DNA of 64,000 bases from Planctomycetota bacterium (GTDB taxonomy: Bacteria; Planctomycetota; SZUA-567), in contig JAISJR010000017.1 of the NCBI GenBank assembly GCA_031261425.1, positions 1 through 64,000 on the forward strand. The letters are read 5' to 3'. Position 1 is the first letter of the stretch; every line of letters begins with the position of its first letter. Both the position numbers and the translations under genes were made by a program. The notes under the pieces are model-generated. The model was not told where the DNA came from. It ran no database searches and was given only the letters and a program-made list of their open reading frames with translations. Shown in pieces: positions 25,959-33,742 of the stretch.

Positions 25959-26075
25959 TTAACAATTAACAATTCACAATTAACAATTGAGGAGTTGGTT
26001 GTCAAAATTTCACGAAGTGAATTTTAATTATCAAACTCCACCATTGTTAATTGTGAATTGTTAATTGTGAATTGA
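25957..26075. repeat. AT-rich heptamer inverted repeat
   Basis: The TAATTAACAATTAAC arm starts within the stop codon of the preceding gene and is mirrored by TTGTTAATTGTGAATTG. The core contains TTTCACGAAGTGAAT. Confidence 0.8.
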
Positions 26076-26081
26076 GCCCTC

Positions 26082-26160
26082 GCTTGCCGGTTGTCCGCTA
26101 CTCCCACTGGCGAATTAGTAAGTATCGGCAAGCATTTTTTTGCGGGCGCTTCGGCGCCCG
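26082..26160 (+). terminator. Two stem-loops before binding protein 2
   Basis: GCTTGCCG (26082-26089) pairs with CGGCAAGC (26126-26133), followed by seven T, the form of an intrinsic terminator with a long internal loop. A second stem CGGGCGC-TTCG-GCGCCCG spans 26143-26160, ending 22 bases before the next start codon. Together they resemble a leader with attenuation. No known riboswitch consensus is recognised. Confidence 0.5.
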
Positions 26161-26182
26161 TTAGTTTTTACAAGGAGCATCA

Positions 26183-27244
26183 ATGTTATCCCATTTACTC
26201 CGCCCGTTGGCGTTGGCGGCAACGGTTGCCGTCGCCGGATTTTTTTCGCCGACCGCGACCGCCGCCGACAAAATTGTGGTCGGGCATTTGCCGGCGACCG
26301 GACATTCCAAATTTTTTGTCGCCAAAGAAAAGGGCTTTTTCGCCGAGGAAGGGCTTGACGCCGAATTGATTGAATTCGCCAATTCCGCCGACGGTTTGGC
26401 GGCGGTGCGCGCCGGCAAATTGGATGTCGGGGCGTTCGGCACCGTCGCGCCGCTCGTGCATATCGCGCAAGGCGCCGACCTCCACATTCTCGGCGGCATT
26501 ATGGGCGAGGACGCTTTTTTAGTCACCAAAATCGCGCGGGCGGGCGAGGTGAAAAACGTCGCCGACCTGAAAGGCAAAAAAATCGCCACCGTGCGTTTAG
26601 CCAGCGGCGACGCGGTGTTGCGCGGCGCGCTCAGCCAAAACGGCATTTCGTGGAAAACCGACGTGGAATTGTCGGAATTGAAAAACCCGCCGGCGGTGAT
26701 TGAAGCCGTGAAAAACGGGCAGGTCGATGTCGGCGTGATTTGGGGACCGTTCGACCAAACGGTCGCGGAAAACGGTTTGCAAATTGTTTTGGCTTCCGCC
26801 GATTTGTATCCGGGGCATCCGTGCTGTCGCCTCGTCGCCAACGACGCCAAGTTCAAGAGCAACGGCGGCGAGGTCTGGAAGCGTTTCCTGCGGGCGATTC
26901 TTAAAGCCGAGCGGTTCGCGCGCGGCAATCCCGCCAACCGCGCGGAGGTCGTCGCCATCATCGGCAAGTATGTGAAATTGGCGCCGGAAAAAATCGAAAA
27001 CGCCTATTACGCCGGGCGGCTCGACCAGACGACCGACCCCAATTTGCAGGGTGTGTCGCAAGTTTGGCAAATTTTGCAAGACGCCGGTTATATCACGGCG
27101 GATTTAGACATTGCGAAATTCATCGAAACCGCGCCGTATAAAAACGCGCTCGACAGTTTAGCCGCCGAAGAGCCGGACGAACCTTTCTGGCAGAACGCGG
27201 AAGCGGTCTTTGCCGAACGCGACGCGAGCGCGAAGGGCAATTAA
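26183..27244 (+). CDS. ABC transporter substrate-binding protein, NMT1/SsuA type (system 2)
   Basis: This 353-residue periplasmic protein has a signal peptide ending ATATAA (about residue 27). Family blocks: KIVVGHLPATGHSKFFVAKE, GFFAEEGLDAELIEF, VADLKGKKIATVRL and VDVGVIWGPFDQ. It shares its architecture with binding protein 1 but is clearly divergent, so it probably binds another ligand. Its last codons (GGC AAT TAA) come from the repeat that follows. AAGGAG precedes the ATG. It heads the second importer (27387 and 28239). Confidence 0.88.
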   Translation: MLSHLLRPLALAATVAVAGFFSPTATAADKIVVGHLPATGHSKFFVAKEKGFFAEEGLDAELIEFANSADGLAAVRAGKLDVGAFGTVAPLVHIAQGADLHILGGIMGEDAFLVTKIARAGEVKNVADLKGKKIATVRLASGDAVLRGALSQNGISWKTDVELSELKNPPAVIEAVKNGQVDVGVIWGPFDQTVAENGLQIVLASADLYPGHPCCRLVANDAKFKSNGGEVWKRFLRAILKAERFARGNPANRAEVVAIIGKYVKLAPEKIENAYYAGRLDQTTDPNLQGVSQVWQILQDAGYITADLDIAKFIETAPYKNALDSLAAEEPDEPFWQNAEAVFAERDASAKGN

Positions 27245-27375
27245 CAATTAACAATTAACAATTGACAATGGTGGGGTTTGATTATCAAAAATTCGCTTCG
27301 CGCGCGCTTGCGGATTTGTCAATAAAAACTCCATAATTGTTAATTGTTAATTGTTAATTGTGAATTGTTAATTGG
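27241..27375. repeat. AT-rich heptamer inverted repeat
   Basis: TTAACAA units begin in the last codons of the preceding gene and are mirrored by TTGTTAA units around TTCGCTTCGCGCGCGCTTGCGG. Confidence 0.8.
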
Positions 27376-27386
27376 TTGGAGAACCG

Positions 27387-28184
27387 ATGACCACCTTGCG
27401 CCTTGCAGACATCACTTTCGCCTACGGCGACCGCGTTATTCTCGAACATTTGAGTTTGACCGTCGCCGACGGCGAATTTTTGGTGGTGTTGGGCGCCAGC
27501 GGCGGCGGCAAAACCACGCTGTTGCGGTTAATCGCCGGTTTAGCCGCGCCGACGACGGGGCAGATTTTTTTTGCCGATGAAGAAGTGCGCGCGCCGTCGC
27601 CGCAACGCGGCATCGTGTTTCAGGATTACGCGCTGTTCCCGTGGTATTCGTTGCGCGACAACGTGGCGCTGGCGGTGGCGAAAAGCGAGCCGCGCTTGTC
27701 GCGGCGCGAGCGGCGCGAACGCGCCGCCGAGTATTTGCGAGCGGTCGGCTTGGGCGACGCGGCGGCGAAATATCCGCACGAATTGTCCGGCGGGATGCGG
27801 CAACGCGGGGCGCTCGCCCGCACGCTCGCGCTCGGCAGTCCGCTGTTGTTGTTGGACGAGCCGTTCGGCGCGTTGGACCCGCACAACCGCGCCCGTTTGC
27901 AAAATTTATTGTTGGAAATTTGGCGCGCCGCGACTCCGCGCCGCACCGTGATTTTTGTTACGCACGATATTGACGAAGCGTTGTTGCTCGGCGACCGAAT
28001 TATCGCGCTCGGCTCCAACCCCGGGCGCATCATCGGGGAAATAAAAATTGACGCGCCGCGCCCGCGCTCGCGCGAAGACATAATTACCGCCGAAAATTTC
28101 CGGTCATATCGCGCGGCAATCCAAGCGTGCTATTGCCGGCGCGACGACGACGAAGCCGTCGATGGCGACGGCGGCGGAATTTGA
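27387..28184 (+). CDS. ABC transporter ATPase, NitT/TauT type (system 2)
   Basis: This 265-residue ATPase has Walker A GASGGGKTT, Q-loop GIVFQDYALFPWYS, signature LSGGMRQR, Walker B LLLLDEP and switch His FVTHDIDEA. The start follows TTGGAGAACCG. The C-terminus is unusual: ACYCRRDDDEAVDGDGGGI, an acidic, glycine-rich tail. It pairs with the permease 54 bases downstream and the binding protein upstream. Confidence 0.92.
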   Translation: MTTLRLADITFAYGDRVILEHLSLTVADGEFLVVLGASGGGKTTLLRLIAGLAAPTTGQIFFADEEVRAPSPQRGIVFQDYALFPWYSLRDNVALAVAKSEPRLSRRERRERAAEYLRAVGLGDAAAKYPHELSGGMRQRGALARTLALGSPLLLLDEPFGALDPHNRARLQNLLLEIWRAATPRRTVIFVTHDIDEALLLGDRIIALGSNPGRIIGEIKIDAPRPRSREDIITAENFRSYRAAIQACYCRRDDDEAVDGDGGGI

Positions 28185-28238
28185 ATTTTTTTTTAAGATT
28201 TTAAGAATCTTAAAACCCTTAATCCCTTACGCAAAATT

Positions 28239-28979
28239 ATGCCGCATCGCCTTTCCGGTCTGTTGCTCTTTCCGCTCCTTGTCGGCGTCTGGGCGTTCGT
28301 CGCGGAAATTTTACCGCCGCAGAGCCGTTATCTTTTTCCGGCGCCGCTGGCGGTGGCGCGGGCGTTGTGGGAATCGCTCGGCGTGTTGTGGCAAGGCACG
28401 GTCGCGTCGATGATGATTTTAATTCCGGGTTACATTTTAGCGGTGCTTGCCGCCGTATTGTTCGGGATTCCGGTCGGCGCCACGACTTGGGCGCGGCATT
28501 TTTTTGCGCCGTTGATGCGGGTCGCCGCGCCGGTGCCGCCGACGGTGTATGTGCCTTACGCCATCGCGTTGTTGCCGACGTTTCGCGCGTCCGCGATTTT
28601 CGTGGTTTTTATCGGCGCGTTCTGGCCCGTGTTTCTCGGCGCGGTGTCCGGCGCCGCGACCGTGCCGGAGCGCCACCGCGACAACGCCCGCGTGCTTGGT
28701 TTCGGGCGCTGGGAATACTGGCGGCGCGTGGCTTTTCACGCCGCTCTGCCGGCGATTTTCAACGGGATGGGCGTCGGAATGGCGATGGCGTTTATACTGC
28801 TCACCGTCGCCGAATTGTTCGGCGCCAACGTCGGCTTGGGGCATTTCGTCCAATACTACGCCGACTTCGCCGACTACCCGCGGATGGTCGCCGGCATCAT
28901 TTACACCGGCGCGGTTACGTTTTCCGCGATGACGCTCCTCGCCCAATTGCAAAAACGGATGCTGTTTTGGAACATTTAG
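28239..28979 (+). CDS. ABC transporter permease, NitT/TauT type (system 2)
   Basis: This 246-residue permease has the standard six-helix SsuC/TauC core, without the N-terminal extension of permease 1. The ATPase-contact loop is RHRDNARVLGFGRWEYWRRV followed by AFHAALPAIFNGMG. The gap before it holds TTTAAGATTTTAAGAATCTTAAAA, another short inverted repeat. It completes the second importer in the order binding protein, ATPase, permease, the mirror of system 1. Confidence 0.88.
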   Translation: MPHRLSGLLLFPLLVGVWAFVAEILPPQSRYLFPAPLAVARALWESLGVLWQGTVASMMILIPGYILAVLAAVLFGIPVGATTWARHFFAPLMRVAAPVPPTVYVPYAIALLPTFRASAIFVVFIGAFWPVFLGAVSGAATVPERHRDNARVLGFGRWEYWRRVAFHAALPAIFNGMGVGMAMAFILLTVAELFGANVGLGHFVQYYADFADYPRMVAGIIYTGAVTFSAMTLLAQLQKRMLFWNI

Positions 28980-28980
28980 A

Positions 28981-29110
28981 ACCAATTAACAATTAACAAT
29001 TCACAATTAACAATTGAGGAGCAATCGTCGAAATTACGCGAAGCGAATTTGAAAATCAAACTCCACCATTGTTAATTGTTAATTGTTAATTGTGAATTGT
29101 TAATTCATAA
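28981..29110. repeat. AT-rich heptamer inverted repeat
   Basis: CAATTAACAATTAACAATTC on the left mirrors TTGTTAATTGTTAATTG on the right around AAATTACGCGAAGCGAATTT. It separates the transporter genes from the methyltransferase genes. Confidence 0.8.
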
Positions 29111-29122
29111 CTTTGGAGTCCT

Positions 29123-30196
29123 ATGCCCACCCACGACCTAATGACTCCCCGCGAACGTTTGGCGGCGATAAAAGCCGGACGCCCGTATGACCGTCTGCGT
29201 TGCGTGCCGTCGATTAGCAACACCACGGCGCGGGTTCTCGGCTGTAAGGTTTCCGAGTTGCGCCGCGACGGCGAGACGCTGGCGCGGGCGACGATTGCGA
29301 CCTACCGGCGTTTCCGCTACGACACGGTGCGGGTGTTCACCGACCTTTACGTTCAGCCGGAGGCGATGGGGGCGAAAGTGCGCGTCCCGCTCGATGAAAC
29401 CGCGCATCTCGACGCGCCGGCGATTAACACGGTCGCCGAAATCGCGGCGCTCACGCCGCATAATCCGCACACCGACGGACCTCTGCCGGCGCTGTTGCAG
29501 GCGACGCGCTTGGTGTATGAGGCGCTCAACGACGAGGTGCCGGTAACTTGCGCGGTGGAGGGACCGTTCACTTTGGCGGCGTTGTTGGTCGGCGCGGAAA
29601 CCATTTCGCGCTGGATGTTTAAGGAACCGGCGGCGGCGCATCGATTGCTCGAAATCGCGTATCGGGCGTGTAGCCGTTTAGCGGCGGCGATTATCGCAAC
29701 CGGCGCGGCGCCGAGTTTGACCGACGCGATGAGTTCCAGCACGGTGATTAGCCCGAAGCATTTTCGGGAATTTGCTTTGCCGTATCTCAAACGATTGGTC
29801 GGCGACATTCGCGAGCGCTCCGGCGCCGCGCCCGGACTGCATATTTGCGGCAAGACCGCGCCGATTTGGGAAGGAATGGTCGAAACCGGCGCGAGTTGTT
29901 TGTCGATTGACAATCTCGCGGATTTGCGCGCGGCGAAAAAATTGGTCGGCGACCGCGTTTGTTTGATGGGCAACATTCCGCCGTCGGAGGTTTTATTGCG
30001 CGGCGCGCCCGCCGACGTGCGCCGCGCCGCGCTGAAATGCATCCGCGAAGCGGGCGATAATCCGGGCGGTTTTATTTTAGCCAGCGGCTGTTCTCTGCCG
30101 ACCGAAACGCCGTTCGCCAACATCGACGCGATGATGGACGCCGCGCGAGAAGTCGGCTATCCGGTCGCCGAGGGGCTGGCGAAAATTACAAATTAA
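29123..30196 (+). CDS. MtaA/CmuA-type methyltransferase (UroD fold) 1
   Basis: This 357-residue cytoplasmic protein belongs to the uroporphyrinogen-decarboxylase superfamily branch that moves methyl groups to or from corrinoid proteins. The zinc site of that branch is complete: His240 and Cys242 (GLHICGKT) and Cys323 (LASGCSLPTETP). The zinc would activate a thiol or thiol-like substrate. Other family marks are AVEGPFTLAALLVG and ALPYLKRLVGDI. GGAGTC precedes the start. The last codons (K-I-T-N-stop) lie in an AT-rich repeat. Three paralogues share one corrinoid protein here; which one meets the substrate and which the methyl acceptor cannot be told. Confidence 0.85.
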   Translation: MPTHDLMTPRERLAAIKAGRPYDRLRCVPSISNTTARVLGCKVSELRRDGETLARATIATYRRFRYDTVRVFTDLYVQPEAMGAKVRVPLDETAHLDAPAINTVAEIAALTPHNPHTDGPLPALLQATRLVYEALNDEVPVTCAVEGPFTLAALLVGAETISRWMFKEPAAAHRLLEIAYRACSRLAAAIIATGAAPSLTDAMSSSTVISPKHFREFALPYLKRLVGDIRERSGAAPGLHICGKTAPIWEGMVETGASCLSIDNLADLRAAKKLVGDRVCLMGNIPPSEVLLRGAPADVRRAALKCIREAGDNPGGFILASGCSLPTETPFANIDAMMDAAREVGYPVAEGLAKITN

Positions 30197-30310
30197 AAAT
30201 TAAAAATTACGAAGTCCTCTGTGGCTCTGTGAGAAATCTCTTGCTCTTTAATTCGTCTAATTCGTGTTAATTCGTGGACAACAAATCTCTTTGCTCTTTT
30301 CATATTTTTC
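30190..30310. repeat. Mixed repeat (heptamer plus CACGAATTA family)
   Basis: It starts with ACAAATTAAAAATTAAAAA in the end of the preceding gene and continues with CTCTGTGGCTCTGTGAGAAA and TTCGTGTTAATTCGTGGACA, a half element of the family at 16532. Confidence 0.75.
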
Positions 30311-30323
30311 GTGGACAAAAAAA

Positions 30324-31346
30324 ATGACTAACAAAGAAATCATTCTGTCCGCGATTGCGGGCAAACCGGCGGAGCGCAACGCCGCGACGTTGATGTCGGC
30401 GGGGTTGTGGTCGTTTGCGCGGCGCGGCTTGAAATTGCAGGACGCGCTCTATCAGCCCGAACTCGCCGCCGACGTGCTGGCTTCGACCATCGAAGAAATT
30501 CAGGGCGATATGGTCTATGCCGCGACCGGCTATTACCAACTTCTGCCCCGCGCGCTCGGCGCGAAAATCAAATTCCGTCCGAACGGCGTCCCCGACCTCG
30601 ACGTGCCGGTTTTCGCCGACCCGTCGCAACTCGACCCGTCGCGGCTCGACCGGATTGCCGGCGACGAAGGGCTGAATTTTTTATGGGAAACCGCCGGACG
30701 GTTGGCGAAGCGGGTCGGGCAAAAATTTTTGGTCGCCTGCGGCTCGTTTGTGGTGCTGACCGTCGGCGGACAAATCGTCAGCGTCGAGCAATTGATGCGG
30801 GCGCTCCGCCGCGACGCGCCGGCGGCGAACGCGGTGTTGGATTACGCGCTTGAAGCGTGCTGGGGCTACCTCGAACCGTTTTTGCGGAGCGGCTCCGAAT
30901 TGGTGTCGCTCGCCGACCCGACCGCCAGCGGCGATATGATTTCGCGCCGGTATTTCGCGGACTTTATCGCGCCGCGCCACAAAATTTTGGTTGACCGGAT
31001 TCACGCGCGCGGCGCCAAAGTGATGTTGCATATTTGCGGCGATGTCAACGACCGGATTAACTTGATGCGCGACTCCGGCGTGGACGTGCTGTCGCTCGAT
31101 TTCAAAGTTGACCTCGCGCCGGTCCGCGAGCAATTGCGCGGACGCGCGGCGTTCGCGGGCAATCTCGACCCGGTGCGGGTGATGTTGCAGGCAACGCCGG
31201 ACGAGATTCGCCGTTTGGGGCGGGAGAGCATTAAAAAATACGGCGGCGACCATAATTATATTTTGATGCCGGGTTGCGATATTCCCGGCACGGTGCCGCT
31301 CGAAAACGTCAAGGCGTTGCTCGCGGCGGCGCGAGAAACCAATTAA
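30324..31346 (+). CDS. MtaA/CmuA-type methyltransferase (UroD fold) 2
   Basis: This 340-residue protein is of the same superfamily, with zinc ligands His236 and Cys238 (MLHICGD) and Cys318 (LMPGCDI). The start is the ATG after a run of A; no clear Shine-Dalgarno is present, and the open frame extends 20 codons upstream into repeat DNA. LADPTASGDMISRRYFADF is the family block before the zinc site. It shares little detailed sequence with copy 1, so it probably has another substrate or acceptor. It ends T-N-stop inside a repeat and lies directly before the corrinoid protein gene. Confidence 0.85.
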   Translation: MTNKEIILSAIAGKPAERNAATLMSAGLWSFARRGLKLQDALYQPELAADVLASTIEEIQGDMVYAATGYYQLLPRALGAKIKFRPNGVPDLDVPVFADPSQLDPSRLDRIAGDEGLNFLWETAGRLAKRVGQKFLVACGSFVVLTVGGQIVSVEQLMRALRRDAPAANAVLDYALEACWGYLEPFLRSGSELVSLADPTASGDMISRRYFADFIAPRHKILVDRIHARGAKVMLHICGDVNDRINLMRDSGVDVLSLDFKVDLAPVREQLRGRAAFAGNLDPVRVMLQATPDEIRRLGRESIKKYGGDHNYILMPGCDIPGTVPLENVKALLAAARETN

Positions 31347-31462
31347 CAATTAACAATTAACAATTAAAAATTTTTGCGTCAATTATTGAAACTTCGCGAA
31401 GCGATTTTGCTAATTCAAACTCCACAATTGTTAATTGTGAATTGTTAATTGTTAATTGATTT
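31343..31462. repeat. AT-rich heptamer inverted repeat
   Basis: CAATTAACAATTAACAATTA begins in the last codon of the preceding gene and is mirrored by TTGTTAATTGTGAATTGTTA, with AAACTTCGCGAAGCGATTTT in the centre. Confidence 0.8.
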
Positions 31463-31509
31463 GCCACTATTTTTGGTCTTAAAAAACCTAACTTTATCGG
31501 AGAAAAAAG

Positions 31510-32181
31510 ATGCCACGGGAAAAATCAGCCGTCTATCGGGACTTGTCCGACGCGGTGTTGAATTTGGAAGAGGAAAAGGCGGCGGCGACGGCGCAAGAAG
31601 TCGTCGCCGCCGGTTACGACGCCTACGAAGCCATCGACCAAGGATTGGCGGACGGGATGGCGCGCGCCGGCAAATTATTTGAGGAAGACGAGTATTTCGT
31701 ACCGGAGTTGTTGATTGCCGCCGACGCGATGTATGCCGGCTTGGGCGTGTTGCGCCCGCACATCAAAATTGACCAAAGCCGCGCGCCGGGGCGCGTGGTG
31801 ATTGGCGTGATTGAGGGCGACACGCACGACATCGGCAAAAATCTCGTCAAAATTATTTTGGAGGCGAAGGGCTTTGAAACGCGCGACTTGGGACGCGACA
31901 TTCCGCCGGCGGCGTTCGCGCAGGCGGCGCGGGAATTTAACGCGGAAATTATCGCCATTTCGACGCTGATGACGACGACGATGGCGGGAATGGAGAAAGT
32001 CATCTCGCTGTTGAAAGACGGCGGCGACCGCGACAAATTCCGCGTAATGGTTGGCGGCGCGCCCATCTCGGCGACTTTCGCCGAAAAAATCGGCGCCGAC
32101 GGCTACGCGGCAAACGCCGTCGAAGCCGGCGAACTCGCCGTGCGGCTGGTTAGCGAACTGCGTGGAGGAATTAGGGATTAG
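31510..32181 (+). CDS. Corrinoid (B12-binding) methyl-carrier protein
   Basis: This 223-residue protein is of the MtaC/MtbC/MttC type. Residues 1-88 are the helical cap domain (GLADGMARAGKLFEEDEYFVPELL). Residues 95-220 are the B12-binding Rossmann domain with the signature DTHDIG at 104-109, where His106 would be the lower cobalt ligand, plus ISTLMTTTM and GGAPIS. It would carry a methyl group on cobalt between the UroD-type methyltransferases that flank it. CGGAGA lies eleven bases before the ATG. It is the only corrinoid protein in the window. Confidence 0.94.
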   Translation: MPREKSAVYRDLSDAVLNLEEEKAAATAQEVVAAGYDAYEAIDQGLADGMARAGKLFEEDEYFVPELLIAADAMYAGLGVLRPHIKIDQSRAPGRVVIGVIEGDTHDIGKNLVKIILEAKGFETRDLGRDIPPAAFAQAAREFNAEIIAISTLMTTTMAGMEKVISLLKDGGDRDKFRVMVGGAPISATFAEKIGADGYAANAVEAGELAVRLVSELRGGIRD

Positions 32182-32222
32182 GGAAAAGTTGAAAGTTCGG
32201 ATGGCGTTTTTTGGCGTTTCTT

Positions 32223-32464
32223 AGAACCTATCCGAATATCGAACTAATTGGCTGTTTGCCCCGTTAGGGGCAATCTGTCGGTAGAAACGCCGCCGCCATA
32301 AAGTCGCGTCCCGTTAGGGACGCAATGTCGGTCTAATTACCACTAACCAACATTCCGTCCCTACGGGACGGATTCTTTTCGGGCGGCTTTTTCTACCGAC
32401 ATTTCGTCCCTACGGGACTGCGTCCCCTATCGGGACGACGCTCGTTGATAACAGGATAGGTTCT
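32223..32464. repeat. 242-bp palindromic element
   Basis: AGAACCTATCC (32223-32233) is mirrored exactly by GGATAGGTTCT (32454-32464). Inside, GTCGGTAGAAA mirrors TTTCTACCGAC, and several small stems CGTCCC-TA-GGGACG or CCCGTTAGGGG sit between. The gap of about 350 bases between the corrinoid protein and methyltransferase 3 is otherwise empty. It differs from the CCCAGGGT palindromes. Confidence 0.85.
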
Positions 32465-32528
32465 TAAACTCTTAAAATTCTTAGCCCGCTTAAAATCCTT
32501 TTTTCTAACCCCTAACCCCCCAATCCCT

Positions 32529-33578
32529 ATGCCTGCCCCTTCCGAAAAAATCACGCCGAAGTCGCGCCTGCGCGCGGTGTTGCGGCGCGAAAAAGTTGAC
32601 CGTCCGCCGGTTTGTTGTCCGGGCGGAATGATGAACGCGGCGATTGTGGAAATCGTCGGCAATTGCGCCGCGACGTTGCCCGCCGCGCATTTTGACGCCG
32701 AAAAAATGGCGACGCTGTCGCTCGCCGTCGCCGAAAAAACCGGCTTTGAAAATATCGCCTTGCCGTTTTGTATGACCGTCGAGCCGGAGGCGCTCGGCAG
32801 TCGCATCGATCCGGGCAGTTTGGCGTGCGAACCGAAAGTCGCCGCCGAAGCGTATCAGTCGTGCGCCGACGTGCCGACGTGGAACGTCGCCGAGTTGTTG
32901 ACGCGCGGGCGCGTGCCGTTAATTCTCGACGCGACGCGGCGGCTTGCCGCGCCCCACGGCGATTTGCCGGTGATTGTCAGCATTTCGGGACCCGTCAGCA
33001 CGGCGGCGTCCGTCGTGGACCCGCCGGCGTATTTCAAGGAATTGCGCAAAAAACCGGCGGAAGCGCGGCGGGTAACCGGACAAGTTACGGCGTTTTTGGC
33101 GGCGTATGCCCGCGCCGCGGTGCAGGCGGGAGCGGACGTGATTGCGATTGGCGACCCCAGCGCGACCGGCGATATTTTGGGTCCGAAATTATTCGCCGAG
33201 TTTGCCGTGCCGTATTTGCGCGAATTGGTCGAGGCGATTCACGCCGCCGGCGCGCCCGCGATGGTGCATATTTGCGGCAACACCGACAACTGCCGCCAGC
33301 ACTGGGTCGCCATCGGCGCGGACGCGGTGAGCGTGGACGCGATGATTAACTTGGCGAAATTGAAAAACGAATTTCCGGCGGCGTTCGCGACGATGGGCAA
33401 TCTCAGCACGTTTTTGTTGGAATTCAGCGACGCCGAAAAAATCGCGGCGCGGGCGCGGCAGTTGGTCGCCGACGGCATCGACATCATCGCCCCCGCCTGC
33501 GGTTTAAGCACCTCCACCAAATTAGCCGCCATCCGCGCGATGACCGACGCGGTGCGGGAGAGCGCAGTGAACAATTAA
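32529..33578 (+). CDS. MtaA/CmuA-type methyltransferase (UroD fold) 3
   Basis: This 349-residue paralogue has the zinc triad His247 and Cys249 (MVHICGN) and Cys324 (IAPACGLST). The N-terminal RLRAVLRREKVDRPPVCCPGG and IGDPSATGDILGPKLFAEF match the MtaA-like branch best of the three. In methanogens MtaA moves methyl from the corrinoid protein to coenzyme M; in bacteria lacking that coenzyme the acceptor could be tetrahydrofolate or another thiol, which is inference. The start ATG has no good ribosome binding site. It ends V-N-N-stop in a repeat. Confidence 0.86.
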   Translation: MPAPSEKITPKSRLRAVLRREKVDRPPVCCPGGMMNAAIVEIVGNCAATLPAAHFDAEKMATLSLAVAEKTGFENIALPFCMTVEPEALGSRIDPGSLACEPKVAAEAYQSCADVPTWNVAELLTRGRVPLILDATRRLAAPHGDLPVIVSISGPVSTAASVVDPPAYFKELRKKPAEARRVTGQVTAFLAAYARAAVQAGADVIAIGDPSATGDILGPKLFAEFAVPYLRELVEAIHAAGAPAMVHICGNTDNCRQHWVAIGADAVSVDAMINLAKLKNEFPAAFATMGNLSTFLLEFSDAEKIAARARQLVADGIDIIAPACGLSTSTKLAAIRAMTDAVRESAVNN

Positions 33579-33712
33579 CAATTAACAATTAAAAATTAAA
33601 AATTAAAAATGATGGAGTTGGATGGTAAAAATTCGCTTCGCGAGCGCTTGCGGACTTGCCCATAAAAACTCCGCCATTTTTAATTTTTAATTTGTAATTT
33701 TTAATTGCTCTT
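33574..33712. repeat. AT-rich heptamer inverted repeat
   Basis: Units CAATTAA/AAATTAA on the left mirror TTTTTAAT/TTTGTAAT on the right around AATTCGCTTCGCGAGCGCTTGCGG. Confidence 0.8.
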
Positions 33713-33742
33713 TTTTAACGGTTAGCGAACGGTCTAGCAAAA

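Noticed and set aside
26076-26182. Cobalamin riboswitch before binding protein 2
   Set aside because: CCACTGG recalls part of the B12 box region, but the conserved AGCCAGGAGACCTGCC-like segment is missing.
24823-33712. CRISPR array in the repeated gaps
   Set aside because: The repeats are inverted and built from heptamers, with no regular direct repeats and unique spacers, and no cas genes.
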